Shown here one piece after another: positions 10,160 to 22,964 of a stretch of DNA of 64,000 bases (the stretch's first letter is position 1; every line of letters starts with the position of its first letter). The notes under the pieces are model-generated. The model saw only the letters and a list, made by a program, of their open reading frames with translations, was not told the origin of the DNA and did no database searches. This stretch comes from Macrotrachela quadricornifera. Its lineage: Eukaryota; Rotifera; Eurotatoria; Philodinida; Philodinidae. The translations under genes and the position numbers were made by a program. The DNA lies in NCBI GenBank assembly GCA_022393335.1, contig JAJEKB010001138.1:144356-208355 (forward strand), read 5' to 3'.

Positions 10160-12590
10160 ATGTTCTTAAAACAAATTATTTATTTTAGTAAAAAATCTAT
10201 TCAAAAATATTTTCAATTACAAACAATGTCTACATTTACTTCACGTACAAATATTGTTACAGGAAATAATGAATGGATATTTATTGATGATGATAAATTT
10301 GATTATCAACAAGAATTAGCTCGTTCAGCATTTGCTGATATGCTTCATGATCATGAACGTAATATACAATATGAAAAAGCAATTATTAAAACAATTCAAA
10401 TACTTGAAAAATCAATAAAAAAAATTCATGTACTTGATATTGGTACAGGTACAGGTCTTCTTTCAATGATGGCAGCAAGAGCTTTTAATAATATATCAAA
10501 TTCATCTTGTTCATTACGTATAACTGCTTGTGAAGTTTTTCAACCAATGGCTAAGATTGCTAAAAAATGTATTGAAAAAAATGGTCTATCTAATATTATT
10601 CATGTTATTGATAAACGTTCAACTGAACTTAATTTAGAAAATGATTTACAAAATAATAGAATAAATGTTATTGTTGCTGAAGTATTTGATACAGAATTAA
10701 TTGGTGAAGGTGCTTTACGAACATTTTCTGAAGCATGTAAACATTTAACTATTGATAAAGAAAATCTTCGTATTATACCATCACGTGCTACTATTTATAT
10801 ACAATTAGTTGAATCATCTTTTCTTCAAGAATTTCATACATTAAAAAATCTTTCAAATCAAAATAAAAGAATTAATATTCCAAATGATTGTTTACATTTA
10901 GCTGGAGATACAATATTTGATTTAAATATAAATGAAATTAAAGATTACATTCGTCCATTAACAAAACCATTAGAAATATTTCATTTTAATTTTAAACATA
11001 TTAATGAAATAAATAATTTTAGTGAAGAAAAAATACTTGAAAATATTCAATGTGATTATAATGGTCGTATTGATGCATTTATAATGTGGTGGAATCTTGA
11101 TATGGATGAAGATGGTGAAATTCAATTAAGTACAACACCTGTTTGGTGTTATGATGATAAAGAAAAAGCAAAAAATGTTCAATGGAGAGAACATTGGATA
11201 CATGGAATTTATTATCCACAACAACCAAAAATTGTTCAAGCAAATGATCAGGTAGAATTATTAAGAATTAGAAAATTAATTGTAATAATCTATGTAGAGT
11301 ACTAAATTTAGTCTTTTGTTTTTCTTTGAAATACTGCATTAATGAGAATAAAAAAAAAGAGTCTTATCTTATATTAATTAGAAAAAAAACCAACATATTT
11401 TTTGAGTATATAATTTGTAACAGTAGTGAAAATTATTGGGTTTTATTAACAACTAAGTATAGATATGATATTTCCTGTATAGTTCACTGAGTTGATATCG
11501 ATAATTATCTTTTTAATTGAATACTTGCAAACTCTATAGCTTGAATTATTATTTTATATGAAAAGTCTTTTATTTTTAGGTATCTTTATATTGTTTTCAT
11601 GATGAATATAGTCTTTATTTCGATGTTGGTACATCTCCATTTCTTCCTCGTTCATTTACACCAGCTTTTCTTAGTCGTTCAGCTATGGCTGCATTTAATT
11701 GTGATAAACGTCGTGATAAATTTCTTCAAGCTCTTGAAAAATCTTTTTCTAATTCATCTATAAATCGTTGTTTATATATTGGTGATGGAATTTTACTTCC
11801 ATTACTTATACTTGAAATGTATCCAAATATAGAATTAATTATTTTACAATCAAAAAATATTCATTTAGCTCATACTTTAGAAGCAATACTTTTAAATTCA
11901 TCTACTAAATTAAAATATCAAATTATTCCATCATTAAATAAAGATATAATAGATTTTCAATCAATTGATATGATTTTATCAGAACCATTTTTTACTAAAT
12001 CAATTTTACCATGGGATAATATACATTTTTATTATATTATTCAACAATATCGTTCATATTTTCGTTCAGATGTTAAATTATTTCCATATAATGCTCGTAT
12101 ACGTTGTTTAGCATTAGAATTTGATAATTTACATAAAATTCGTTCACCAGTTAAACAATGTTGTCAATTTGATTTAACACCATTTGATGAACAAATTATG
12201 GAAGCATCATTAAATGTTGATGCATCAATTGAACCTCAATCATTATTTGAATATTCATCGAAAAAACCAACACTTTCATCAATAATTGATCTTATTAATA
12301 TTGATTTTAGAAATAATTATAATGATAAAATTGAAAAAATAAATTTAGAAATTCCATTTATTGAAAATGGTATTTGTAATGGTATTGCATTTTGGATTGA
12401 TTATGAATTAAATGATAATATATGGTTAACAACTGGTATTGAAAATGAGAATGATTCTTGGGTGAATTATTCTAAGCAAGGTGTTCATCTTTTACCAAAA
12501 CCGATACATATAAAAACAGGAATGAAATTACAAATTAATGCAAGTTTTGATTTCAAACAAGGACAATTTTTTTTTGATATTATATCATAA
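10160..12590 (+). CDS. PRMT7: Protein arginine N-methyltransferase 7
   Basis: Two exons, 10160-11251 and 11580-12590, encode 700 residues from the first ATG or 678 from the second (10226), which matches the usual family start MSTFTSRTN. The first methyltransferase domain has ELARSAFADMLHD and the AdoMet-binding motif VLDIGTGTGLLSMM (Asp93). Next come the double-E loop VAEVFDTELIGEGAL and a WREHW loop near residue 352. Exon 2 begins VSLYCFHDEYS and carries the second, degenerate AdoMet domain typical of PRMT7. The enzyme makes only monomethylarginine on histones and other proteins. The 22-residue leader from the first ATG is basic and free of acidic residues, so a mitochondrial form is conceivable. 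Confidence 0.93.
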
Positions 12591-15444
12591 GAAAATTAAA
12601 TAAAAATTCCGTTATTGTTATTTTTTTAAACAAACAAAAACGAGACTTGTCATGATTTATAAAAAGTTTTCTTTTCATTGAATATGTCATGTAAGTTGCA
12701 CTTTAAAATGAGATTAATTTGGAAAGAGAAAATCAATTTAACATCTGGATATTATCGACTGTCAATGTAATACATAATTGAATGATTTATTCATGTTTCC
12801 AATAATATAGAATAAATCTCTACTGTTAGATAGCATACATAATCGTCTAATTATCCTCCAAAAAGAAAATACATAGCTATTTCTTGATCTCTGAAATATT
12901 TTTCTGTAAGAAGTTATTATTTAATTATTAACATACGATTCAAAATCTTATTGTCACTTATAACTATAATGGATAGTTAATATAAAGATGTTAATTTAAC
13001 AATTTTTTTAAATGAAAATATAGACTTAGAAATGATAGAGTAAGTATATCTATATACATTTTTTTTTGCTTTTCTATCTCAGTCTAGTTGTCGACATGTC
13101 AAGTGTCACTTTGCGTTTCACACATCTAATCAATATACACCATTACTAAACTTAATATTAGTTTACTTCATCACGCCATTACCAAGGTAAACGCTAGTAT
13201 TCCTACCACTGCCACTGCCGTCTGTTATTTCTCCCAATGCCTCACATTGGCCCAACCGTTAACCATCGCTTCTTTCGTCTTTTCTTCTCTTTCGCATTAA
13301 GCGGCGTATACATTCACATTCATACATCTATTCATTCTCATACTATTACACACATACACTCACATCTACCTGAGCCGAGAACACAGACAGACAAAGAGAA
13401 AAGCTGACGCCGTATATGTGCTTTCAGTCAGTCTGTCGACCATTGCTTCGGGAGGCATCTAACAGGATGATAATAGCCATTCGTTTATTCGTTCGTTACT
13501 CATACACATTCTCTCGTCCATCCGATTCATTCGTTTGTACGTCCGTCCATATAGTACAACGAACAGGCGAAACAAATGCTTTGCCTTTTACTCTGTATGT
13601 ATACGTGCATGTTTGTGCTTATAGACTTGCGAACGAATAGCTGTGTTCTGTTGCTTCACGATATGCATCCCACTATAGAGTAGCAATCGTAGTAGCAATC
13701 TGTGAAGACGTGCGAACAAACGAACGAAAGGAGTAGAAAGAGAAGAGAGAGAAAATGCATTTGGCAGGCATGCAACAGCAACGATCATGACCTTCACTAC
13801 TGAAAAAAATACTGAATATATATCTCCACAAAGAAATATAAATTTGTATACACTAGACTTCTATATTATCGTCCAGGTATAAATGAACATGCTAACTAAT
13901 TTAACAATTATTTGCGATTAATTTTCAACAAATAATATGAGTGATTATGGCCCTATATTTTTTTCTGATTTTTATAAATATCAAAAATAAACAGGAAAAT
14001 AGAATATTTATTAAATTATATTAATGAATTCTAACTATTGAGTAACAAAACAAAACAACTATAGAGAATTCTGATAAAATTGAGAGAAAAAGCTTTTTTC
14101 CACTTTTCCTTGCATTAAGCAATATGCTATCTATGATAACACGAGGATAGAAATCGAAAGAAAATGAAAAAGAAGAGAGAAGAAAAGAAAGAGAACGGTC
14201 AAAATAGAGAAGGTGACACGATGTGATAGTGGTCGTTTTTGTTTGTTGTTGGTGTTCGTCTTATTGTCACTATTCGTTCTCCTACATGTCCAGTCATACA
14301 TACATACATACTGAGTTGATTTATTAGAAAGACCAACAGTGCGTAAAACAACAATAGAACTACTTTTCTTTTTTTCTATTGAAATTTGTTATTTAAGTTC
14401 TCTGAGTTTCTTGACTTTTTTCTCAATATTCATATAACAATTGACATGTCTTTTTAATCTTTCGTCATATATATGCCATCCATGACATTCATTATATTTT
14501 CATACTATAAAAGAAAATATTGGTTGGCCGTACCTATCACTAGGCTTTATGAGCATTTTTTTAATAACAGAAGCAGTAACATTGCTAATACCATAACTTT
14601 GAGTCATCATCAGCATCATGCGATGTTGAGCATGAGTACTTGCATTTGCTTCGGCAGCCTCTATATCTGACTCGCGCATACGCCCTTGGCTGTGCATACG
14701 CGCATACTCTTCCCCAGATGGGAAGAAGAAGAACAGGCAAGAAATAGACGACTTTGCTTTCCGTCAAAGTAAACTGCTATGATTGTCGAGCGTACGAGAA
14801 CGCATTGCGAGCAAACCTTGGCAGACACTATAATATACTCGTTTGATGTTACACATAGTAAAGGAAAAAAGAAGACTAGGACAACTGCTAAAGTATGCGT
14901 TCTGTTATTTATTTGAAATGAAGAAATACATATTTATATATATATATATATATATAGATATATATATGAGCAGACATTCAAACATAGCAATTGCCGTTCT
15001 TTGAAAAAGCTAACCGTCAAACAAATATATATATACATATATATATATATATCGAAAGAAAATTAACCAATCTTATAGATTTAAAATAAACGTTCCTATA
15101 AGTTTGCTTTTTTTTATATAGTTCTATGTATAGAAAGGTGATTCGAACTAAATAGACTCTTCTGCTACTCCATTCGCTTTGTCGCTTAGTCTGCCTACAC
15201 CAGCTCGACGCATATATATGCACATGCGTCTATTCTTCTCTTTTCTCCTTCTTCGACAAGGCAGACAGCAAAAGCATACACGCGGCACATATACACACAT
15301 AAGCATAGTCATCATATCGGAAAAGAGAGAGAGAGAGAAAGAAGGCAACGGCGTCCGCGGTCAACTCTATTTCGCTTTTGTCACTCCAATACATTGTATC
15401 TCGTATATTTTAGATTCGATAATCAACTCTATATTGTCGATAAT
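12591..15444. other. Long spacer upstream of the zinc-finger gene with CpG-richer patches
   Basis: Three stretches, about 13090-13800, 14200-14830 and 15150-15400, have clearly more G, C and CpG than the AT-rich background and contain many TTCGTT/CGTACG-like words. They are separated by AT-rich DNA and (TA)n runs near 14936-14956 and 15022-15052. The short ORFs in them overlap on both strands and show no family similarity. This is most likely the promoter and 5' UTR of the zinc-finger gene. A 3' splice-like TAG at 15411-15413 lies 31 nt before its ATG. Confidence 0.5.
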
Positions 15445-18400
15445 ATGATGATGGACACGACCGTCGACACTGACGGTACGGCGTTCATTTGTCCCGAATG
15501 CAGCTACAATGGAAAGAGCTTACCAGAATTAATTAGCCATTTAAATGAAGCACACAGTGAAGGTTTGTTCATTAATGGTTTATATATCTATCAATTATGA
15601 TTGCTTTGTTTTTCTAATACAGAAACTGCTAGTAAAAGTGAAGCACAACCAAAAAATGTTTCATCAGCAGTACAACCAGGAAAACGATCTCGTCGTAAAC
15701 CAGCTTTTAGTCATCAAGTAATTCATTTTCTATTTTACTTTAGTTTTTCAATCATTTCTTTTATTCTTTACAGATTATTTCTCAAGTGCCTCGACAATCA
15801 CCAACATTATTCAATCAGCAAACTTCATCACTTACTGAATCAGGTTTTCTTCTATCAATTCATTAATTCATATCAAATCTTTTCTTTTTCTTAGCAGATT
15901 CAAATGAACTTTGGAATTGTATTTCAACATTAGATAAAACTAAAACACCATTTATTTCAACTATTACAGATGATTCATCAATATCTATAGTTAGTGATGA
16001 AAATACAAATATAAATTTTAATTCAAAAACTTTATTAAATTCAATAACTATCTCTAAACGTAATCCAAATGTACTTCATTCTATACTTAGTCAACAACGA
16101 CCAATAGCACCAAAAAATGGTTCACCAACAGCAATAAAAGGTTAAAAGAAACTAAAATTAAATTTTTCAAGTAAAAAGAAAAATTTTTGTTACTTTTAGT
16201 AACACCAACATCTTCACCATCATTATTACCAATAATAAATTCATCACCAATGACAGATAATCTATTCTATTCACCAACAAATCATTCACATCCATGTAAA
16301 AAAAATTTTCAATGTCGAATGTGTCGTTTAACTTACAAAGTAATTTTAATAAAAACAAAAAATTTTTTATTAAAAACTTTTTTTTTATAGAATTTTCATG
16401 ATTGTACAGCTCATATACGTAAAAAACATGAAATAAGTCATCCAGAAGCTGGTCGTTATGTTGAAAAACTTGATACAGATGTACCATTACCACCATCAGC
16501 AACAGGAAATTATAAATTTCGTATTAAAGGTAAATCATTACCACCACAACAAACACATTCTTTATCAACAATAAGTCGAACATCATTAACACCAGTAATA
16601 AATGATGATTTAACAAGAATTTTTCAATGCAAATATTGTTCATTTACAAATAATTGGCCTAAAGAAATAGCACGACATCAACGTACTGTACATCCAAATT
16701 ATCCACCACATATTTTACAAAAAGAATATTCACATCAAGATAATGAAATAAATAATAATAATAATGATAAGACAAATGAACAAGAAGAAGAAGAAGGTAT
16801 ATCATCACTTTTAATTGATCCAATACGAGCTTTTGGTGAAGTTATTGATACAATGGAAACTACAAATGGAAATGATTATGAAGATATTGAAAGTCAAGAT
16901 GAAGAAATGTTAGTAGAACATGATATTGATGATGATGAAGAAGATGCGTAAGATTTTAATTAAAAATTATTTTTATCTATTTTATCATATCTTTTAGTCT
17001 TTGGAAATATCAACAAGAAATCAATGATTTATCTGAATCAGATATGATAACAACAAATAATAATAATAATAATAATAATAATAATTTAAATTATTCATTT
17101 GCTAGACGTTTTAAAAAATTTCGTTGTCCACATTGTGAACATTCGTAAGTTAATATATTATTAAAGAATAATATATATTGAAAAAATTTCATTTTAAAGA
17201 GCACCAACATTAACAAAACTTAAACTTCATGTTGCAACACATATTAATATTAAACCATTTATGTGTTCTATATGTGGTTGGCGAGCAAATCTTCGTTGGT
17301 ATATTCAGGTATTTCAAATATTCATATCTTAAAAAATAAATTATAATAAAAAATTCTAACTGAATAGTTTTATAACATATGTAATTCTATGTGTATACAT
17401 ATAAATGCTTTACCTATATGATAGGCTAGATATCTGTTTATCTATATCTACCTGTATGAAAATATAAATGTGAAAAACAAAAGCCTCTTTATTACTAGAA
17501 ACTTATCTACAAACATTACTTTAAAAAGAAAATCACGAGTTTATCTGAGTACTATACAAAAAAATTTAGTGCTAATTGTAATTCCACTTCTATTGTTATA
17601 TTTAATAGTGTCATGCAAAAAAACGTCATCCAAATATAAACTATGAAATTTTACAATTATCTCATGAAGAAGCTGAACAAACAATAAATGCTTATATGAA
17701 AGAACGTGGTCTTGATACAAAATTAAATATTAATCAAGATTTCAAACGTCGTTTTCAATGTTCATTGTGTCAATTTCATTCAAATCAACCTAAATTTCTT
17801 GAACGACATATTGCTATAAATCATCCAAATAATTCTTATGCTAAAATGATTATTAGTAAAAAACAACAAATAAATAAATCAAATTCTTTAATACAAACAA
17901 ATGGTCATACAATAAAACAAAATCATATAAATGGACATGATGATAAAATCTATTCAAAATTTATGATTAAACCACCAACAATAAAATCAAATTATCAAAA
18001 AATAAATGGTGATCATTATGATGAACGTAATAAATATGAAAATAAATCTCAAGGATTTTATAATCGTTCAAGTTTAATACAATCAGATGGTACAATACTT
18101 TTACCTGATTCATCACAAATTGTTTATCCAAATTTTTCTTCACATGTAAATTATAATCCAAATCGTTTATTTTATTGTGCATTATGTTATCGTGGTTATC
18201 GATGGCGTTATGATGTTAAACGTCATCATAAAACTATGCATGAAATACCTGAAGATGAAGCTGCTATGGGTTTATCAATGAGTCCAAAATCAATAAAACG
18301 TCGTAATAAAGAATTTAATCGAAATTTTCGATATTTAGAATATGTACCACAATTAGATGGTCTTATATCAGCATCAATGTCAAGTGTAAATAATCATTAT

Positions 18401-21400
18401 TCATTAAAACAAGAAAATGATTCAAATGAAGAACAAATATTAGAAAATATAACTGATAATGATGATGATGATGATATTAGTGTTAATGCTACTGTTGGTA
18501 TTAGTATTGGTGGTGATGGTGATGAAAGTCAAGATGATGATTTTAAATTAAGTATAGCTGATCCACGTACTGTTGATGTAACAGAAGATGAAGCTGCTGC
18601 TTTATTAATGATTGATCCACAAAAATCAGATAATAGTTCAATACTTATTAATGATAATCCAGATGATTCAATAATTGTATTTGAAGATGATCGTCTAAAT
18701 ATAAATGAATCAAAAGATATGTCTTTAATTTCAACAGATAATACACCAAAATCATCAATTCGTACATCAGGTAGTTTTAAACCATATCGTTGTCCATATT
18801 GTTTTTATCGAACAAATTGGCGTACGGATTCCGTACGACATATACGTGCAAGACATAAAGTTGAACCAAAACATGATAGTCATTATGAAATGTCACCTGA
18901 AGAAGCTGAAAGTACATATGCTGAATATGAAAATACATTTGGTTTTGTTGTTGCAAAAAAAGTCTTAGCACGTTTTACAGATTTTCGTCATATTGAATGG
19001 AAAGATTTAAAAAAATCTCTTTGGGAAAAAATAAAAGATAAACAAGGTTATGAACAAATTATTTATGATCGACTTCGTCCAGATAACTATTCTGATATAC
19101 CAAAAAGTATTCCAGAGATTCCATTACAACCAATAATACCAACAATTGTTAATAAAATACCAATAATAAAACCAAAACGAATATTTACTTGTATGGAATG
19201 TGCATTTCGTTCACATAAACTTGTTGAATTAGATAAACATAGTTGTGAAAAAACTCAAAAAGTATATTTTATTATTTAGAAATATTAAAGAGAAAAAAAA
19301 CCAGATTCATTTTTGAATTATTTTTTTAGTCGCAACAACAAAAACCTCATGGAAAATTTCTTGTTTCACTTTATCAATGTACAAAATGTTCATATCGAAC
19401 AATATATAAAAATTACGCACGAAAACATATTTATTTACATCGATTAAAAACTAAAAAATTTTATTATTGTTCATTTTGTGGTTATAATCATTATCAACGA
19501 AATATGATAACTGTACATATTGCTAAACACCATCCAATGAAAAATACATTTACAACAACAATTCGTTGTCAGGTATGTACTACTATAAAAGATTAGTTTT
19601 TTTTCTGCAAAAAAAAATCTCATAGTATAGTTGAAAGCTGTTTTATAAGTATTATTAAGAATTTTTGTAATGATAGTTGTTAGTCAACAAAAGATGTGTG
19701 AAGTTCGGAATAAAGACAATAATTCATATTGCATTAATTCCGAGAAAACTATCTAGTTAGGGCAGTTCAAAAATAGTGAGAATGGCACTTTAATATCGTA
19801 TATCAAACTTAAAGAAAATTTTCTTTCTATCTACGTTGATAGAGAAAAGAAGGTGAAGATTTTTCTATACTATTTGATCATACTTCCACTAATATTATAA
19901 TGATAAAATAGAAGATAAGAACTATTTTTGTTGAAAATTAGTTGGTAGCATTTAGATCATCATTACAAAAAAGGGGCACTTTTGTATTTCATTTTATCAT
20001 CATTTAATACGTTGTATTAGAAAAACGAAATATGCCACAAGATGCAATATGAAAAGCTCTACAATTTTTAAAGGATTACTTATTCTATAGTGGTACTTTT
20101 ACTTTTCGAAACGGACAAAATTTTGAGCTAACAAATTTCGACGTTGTGAAAGTAAGATTATTTTGTTTGGTAAGAGATGAATTTGATTTTTTCTATCTCA
20201 TCCTTTTCAAATTGGTCTTTGTAAATTGTAGAGCTTTTCACGCTGCTTCTTATCACATATTTTGTTTTTTTAATACAGCCTATCAAGTGATAATAAAGTG
20301 GAATGTAAACGTGCAGTACACTTTATGACCTAATAAAATCAGCACATATCCTAACGAAACAGATTGTATCGAAAGTTTATTATTATGATATTAGTTTATC
20401 TATGATCAAATAGCAAAGAACATTTTTTAAGTTTATTATACGGTATTAAAGTGTTACTCATTACTTTTGAACTGCCCTAAGTAATTTAAGAGAACAAGGA
20501 AATATGTAACAAGATAATAAAAATAACCCGAATCTCTTCTCGAAATGGATTTCATATTTGATGGTTGTCCGATAGATGCTGTGATCAATTATAATAAATA
20601 TTCCAGAAGAACAAACCTACCAGTATTTTAATGATACCTCTTTTAATATTCATTTGTTTAGACTACTTTTTCTCATAAAGATCTGTCTTTTCATTCTAAA
20701 CAGATATATATATATATTTATTGGAGTAAATGTTAAGTTTTTCTATTTGTATATTGAATGATTGAATTCAAATAAAATTTATGAAAAGTACACGTTAAGT
20801 TGTATGATATGTAAAAGTTTGAGTTTAATATCTATTCATTATCGTCAAAGAGCAGATTTAAAAAAATCTGTCACAATTTATAAGACACCCTGTATAATAG
20901 AGAAATTTGTTTTACATCGAATGGTCTAATCAATTTTAATTTTAACTATATGATGATCAGCTGTCTTTATCGTGAATTAGAGAAAGTTATTGTAATGTGA
21001 CTTTAATGTGAAGTGATACATGTGAGGTTTTGTTAAAATGAACTATATTTTCTGAATATCTAGTTATCAGGCTTTAGTACTGTTAGAGAAAAGTTTTGAC
21101 TACATTAAGCAAGTCCTAATGCCCCTTGGTCGAAAATATTTACCGACGATATATAGCGTATTTTAGCTAGAAATGCCTTTCCCTAAAGTAAATATTTTAG
21201 TCTAGTGAACACTATGTTTATTGCATTATTTAGAAAAAATAACATTGAAAGACGTTCGTACCAACGTTCTTATTTCTAGTTTAAATATTACTTTTTCGAA
21301 AGAAAATATTTGTTTTAATATTCTTTTTAGTATAATGCTGATGCTGATTTTTTAATTAAACAAATTAGTTTACGACGATCATTTATTGAACGTCAATTAA

Positions 21401-22111
21401 ATAAGCATAAATTAATAAAATCTCGAGTTTTTTATTGTAATAAATGTCCACATATATCAACATCACCATTAGAATATGATTATCATCAATCATGTCATGA
21501 AGAAAATTCAACAAATTTATATAAATGTAATCATTGTTCATTTGCATCAAATTCTTTACTATATACAGTAAATTATTTTTTGAATTATATTAATTTATTT
21601 TATATTTTTTTTATTAATAAACTAGCGTCAACATACTTTACTGCATTCAAAAACAAGTCAATTATTATCGTTATATATTGATACGAAAAATTTGAAATAT
21701 CTTTGTAAGTTATTATTTAAATAAAAAAATTTTATTTAATTTTATTAAATATTTTTTCTAGCCGTTTCAACGATTTTTAAAGAAACTCTTGGTAAAAATC
21801 GTCGTTATCATTGTCCATTTTGTAGAAAATTTTCATCAAGTACTTCATCAATAGTACTTGATCATATTAAAGTATATATATTTTATTGTCATTATCTAGT
21901 TATTTTATTTTCAATATTATTTTAGAATACACATACTGGGAACAGTAATCAATTTGATGATAGCCTGATTATCGGCTCAGATATGGCCAAGGAGATACTT
22001 GCATTAGGAAGTAAATATTTTACAAAATAATATTATATATGATTAATTATAAATTTCTTTAATATTTTTTTAGAAACTATGATTGATGATCAACGTATGG
22101 ATATTAGTTGA
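15445..22111 (+). CDS. Multi-C2H2 zinc-finger protein, 15 exons
   Basis: Exons: 15445-15562, 15623-15717, 15774-15843, 15895-16140, 16200-16339, 16391-16947, 16998-17144, 17200-17308, 17609-19261, 19330-19572, 21331-21567, 21626-21704, 21762-21871, 21926-22010 and 22074-22111. They give 1308 residues. About 14 C2H2 fingers of the C-x2-C...H-x3-5-H type are spread along the protein (for example FICPECSYNG, FQCKYCSFTNNW, FMCSICGWRANLRW, YRCPYCFYRTNWRT, YKCNHCSFASNS). Most lack TGEKP linkers and are separated by acidic or Asn-rich spacers, including long Asp/Glu and Asn runs. A motif (L/M)S-x-EEAE-x-T recurs after fingers 5 and 8. It is likely a nuclear DNA-binding or chromatin protein; I cannot name an orthologue. 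The 1.76-kb intron 10 holds a transposon. Confidence 0.85.
19760..20477. mobile_element. Fold-back Tc1/mariner-like element in intron 10 of the zinc-finger gene
   Basis: The ends are inverted copies: GGGCAGTTCAAAA at 19760 and its complement finishing at 20477, each bounded by a TA dinucleotide (19758-19759 and 20478-20479). The similarity runs inward for more than 40 bp, then continues imperfectly: CTATTTGATCATA recurs in the complement of the right arm, and TGAAAAGCTCTACAATTTT near 20048 has its complement near 20223. The whole 718-bp unit is therefore largely palindromic. TA duplication and long inverted ends suggest Tc1/mariner or a related group. No transposase frame remains, so it is non-autonomous. 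Confidence 0.72.
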
Positions 22112-22964
22112 TTATTCTCCAAGAGAATATTGCTCAAATATGTTCATTTGAACTAGAAAACGGATATAAACATTAATTTCTTGGCATTGTGTCAGATGGT
22201 TTTGTTGTCCTCATTCTATTCCATTTCTTCTATTAAACTGCAATAATCTATCAATCTTGATTGATGTTATTGTTATTTTCTTTTTCTTTTTTTTTTTTTT
22301 TGGTTATCTTGATAGTGTGATGTTCTATTTGTGTGAACGTTATTTCCTTTTTTTTTTTTCTTTTTCTGGATGAACATTCGTTTTCTATTGCATTAAACAT
22401 ACCAAACTCTTCATTTGCACACTATGTGTTCAAAAAAAAAACTGAAGAAAACTATTCTTTCCTTAACAATAGTATGTTTCTGTAACGGTCTGTTTTTTCT
22501 TTTTCTCTTTCATTGTTTCTTCTATCTATTTTTGTTGTCTGTCTGTTCTATATGCAAAACACATACATCTTATTCTCATTTATGTATTGTATTCATTCTT
22601 TTGTCCGTGTTTGACTTAAGTCATGAAACAACAAAAAGAAAACAATACTCCTTTTGTGGATGAAAGCAGAAATACAGATATGGATATATCTAGAATTATA
22701 ATTACATATCTGTATTCGAATGCAAATTGGATATTAACATATAAATCTTCATTTTTGATTTATTAAGATTGAAAATCTCATTGAAGAATTTGTCAATATT
22801 CAAAAATATATCATTTGTTTACAGATAACTACAATAAATGGAATTGAAAAGAGACCTTTTAAAATAAAACGATATAGGTTTTTTTTCAAAAATCTATTTT
22901 AGTTATTTATAGTCAGATAATGACAAGTTCTTTTTTACAGATAAACTGATCAATGATTTTTGTA
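22112..22964. other. 3' region of the zinc-finger gene
   Basis: T-rich sequence with long T runs near 22280 and 22350, consistent with a 3' UTR and downstream DNA. The open frame around 22415-22663 is hydrophobic low-complexity and not a credible gene. Confidence 0.5.

Noticed and set aside
13416..15448. Several 60-90 codon frames on both strands upstream of the zinc-finger gene
   Set aside because: Overlapping on both strands in CpG-richer DNA, no domains, and codon use unlike neighbouring genes.
20146..20328. 60-codon frame inside the fold-back element
   Set aside because: Hydrophobic, with no transposase motif such as DDE/D; lies within the palindrome.
22415..22663. 82-codon frame after the zinc-finger gene
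   Set aside because: Low-complexity hydrophobic translation of a T-rich 3' region.
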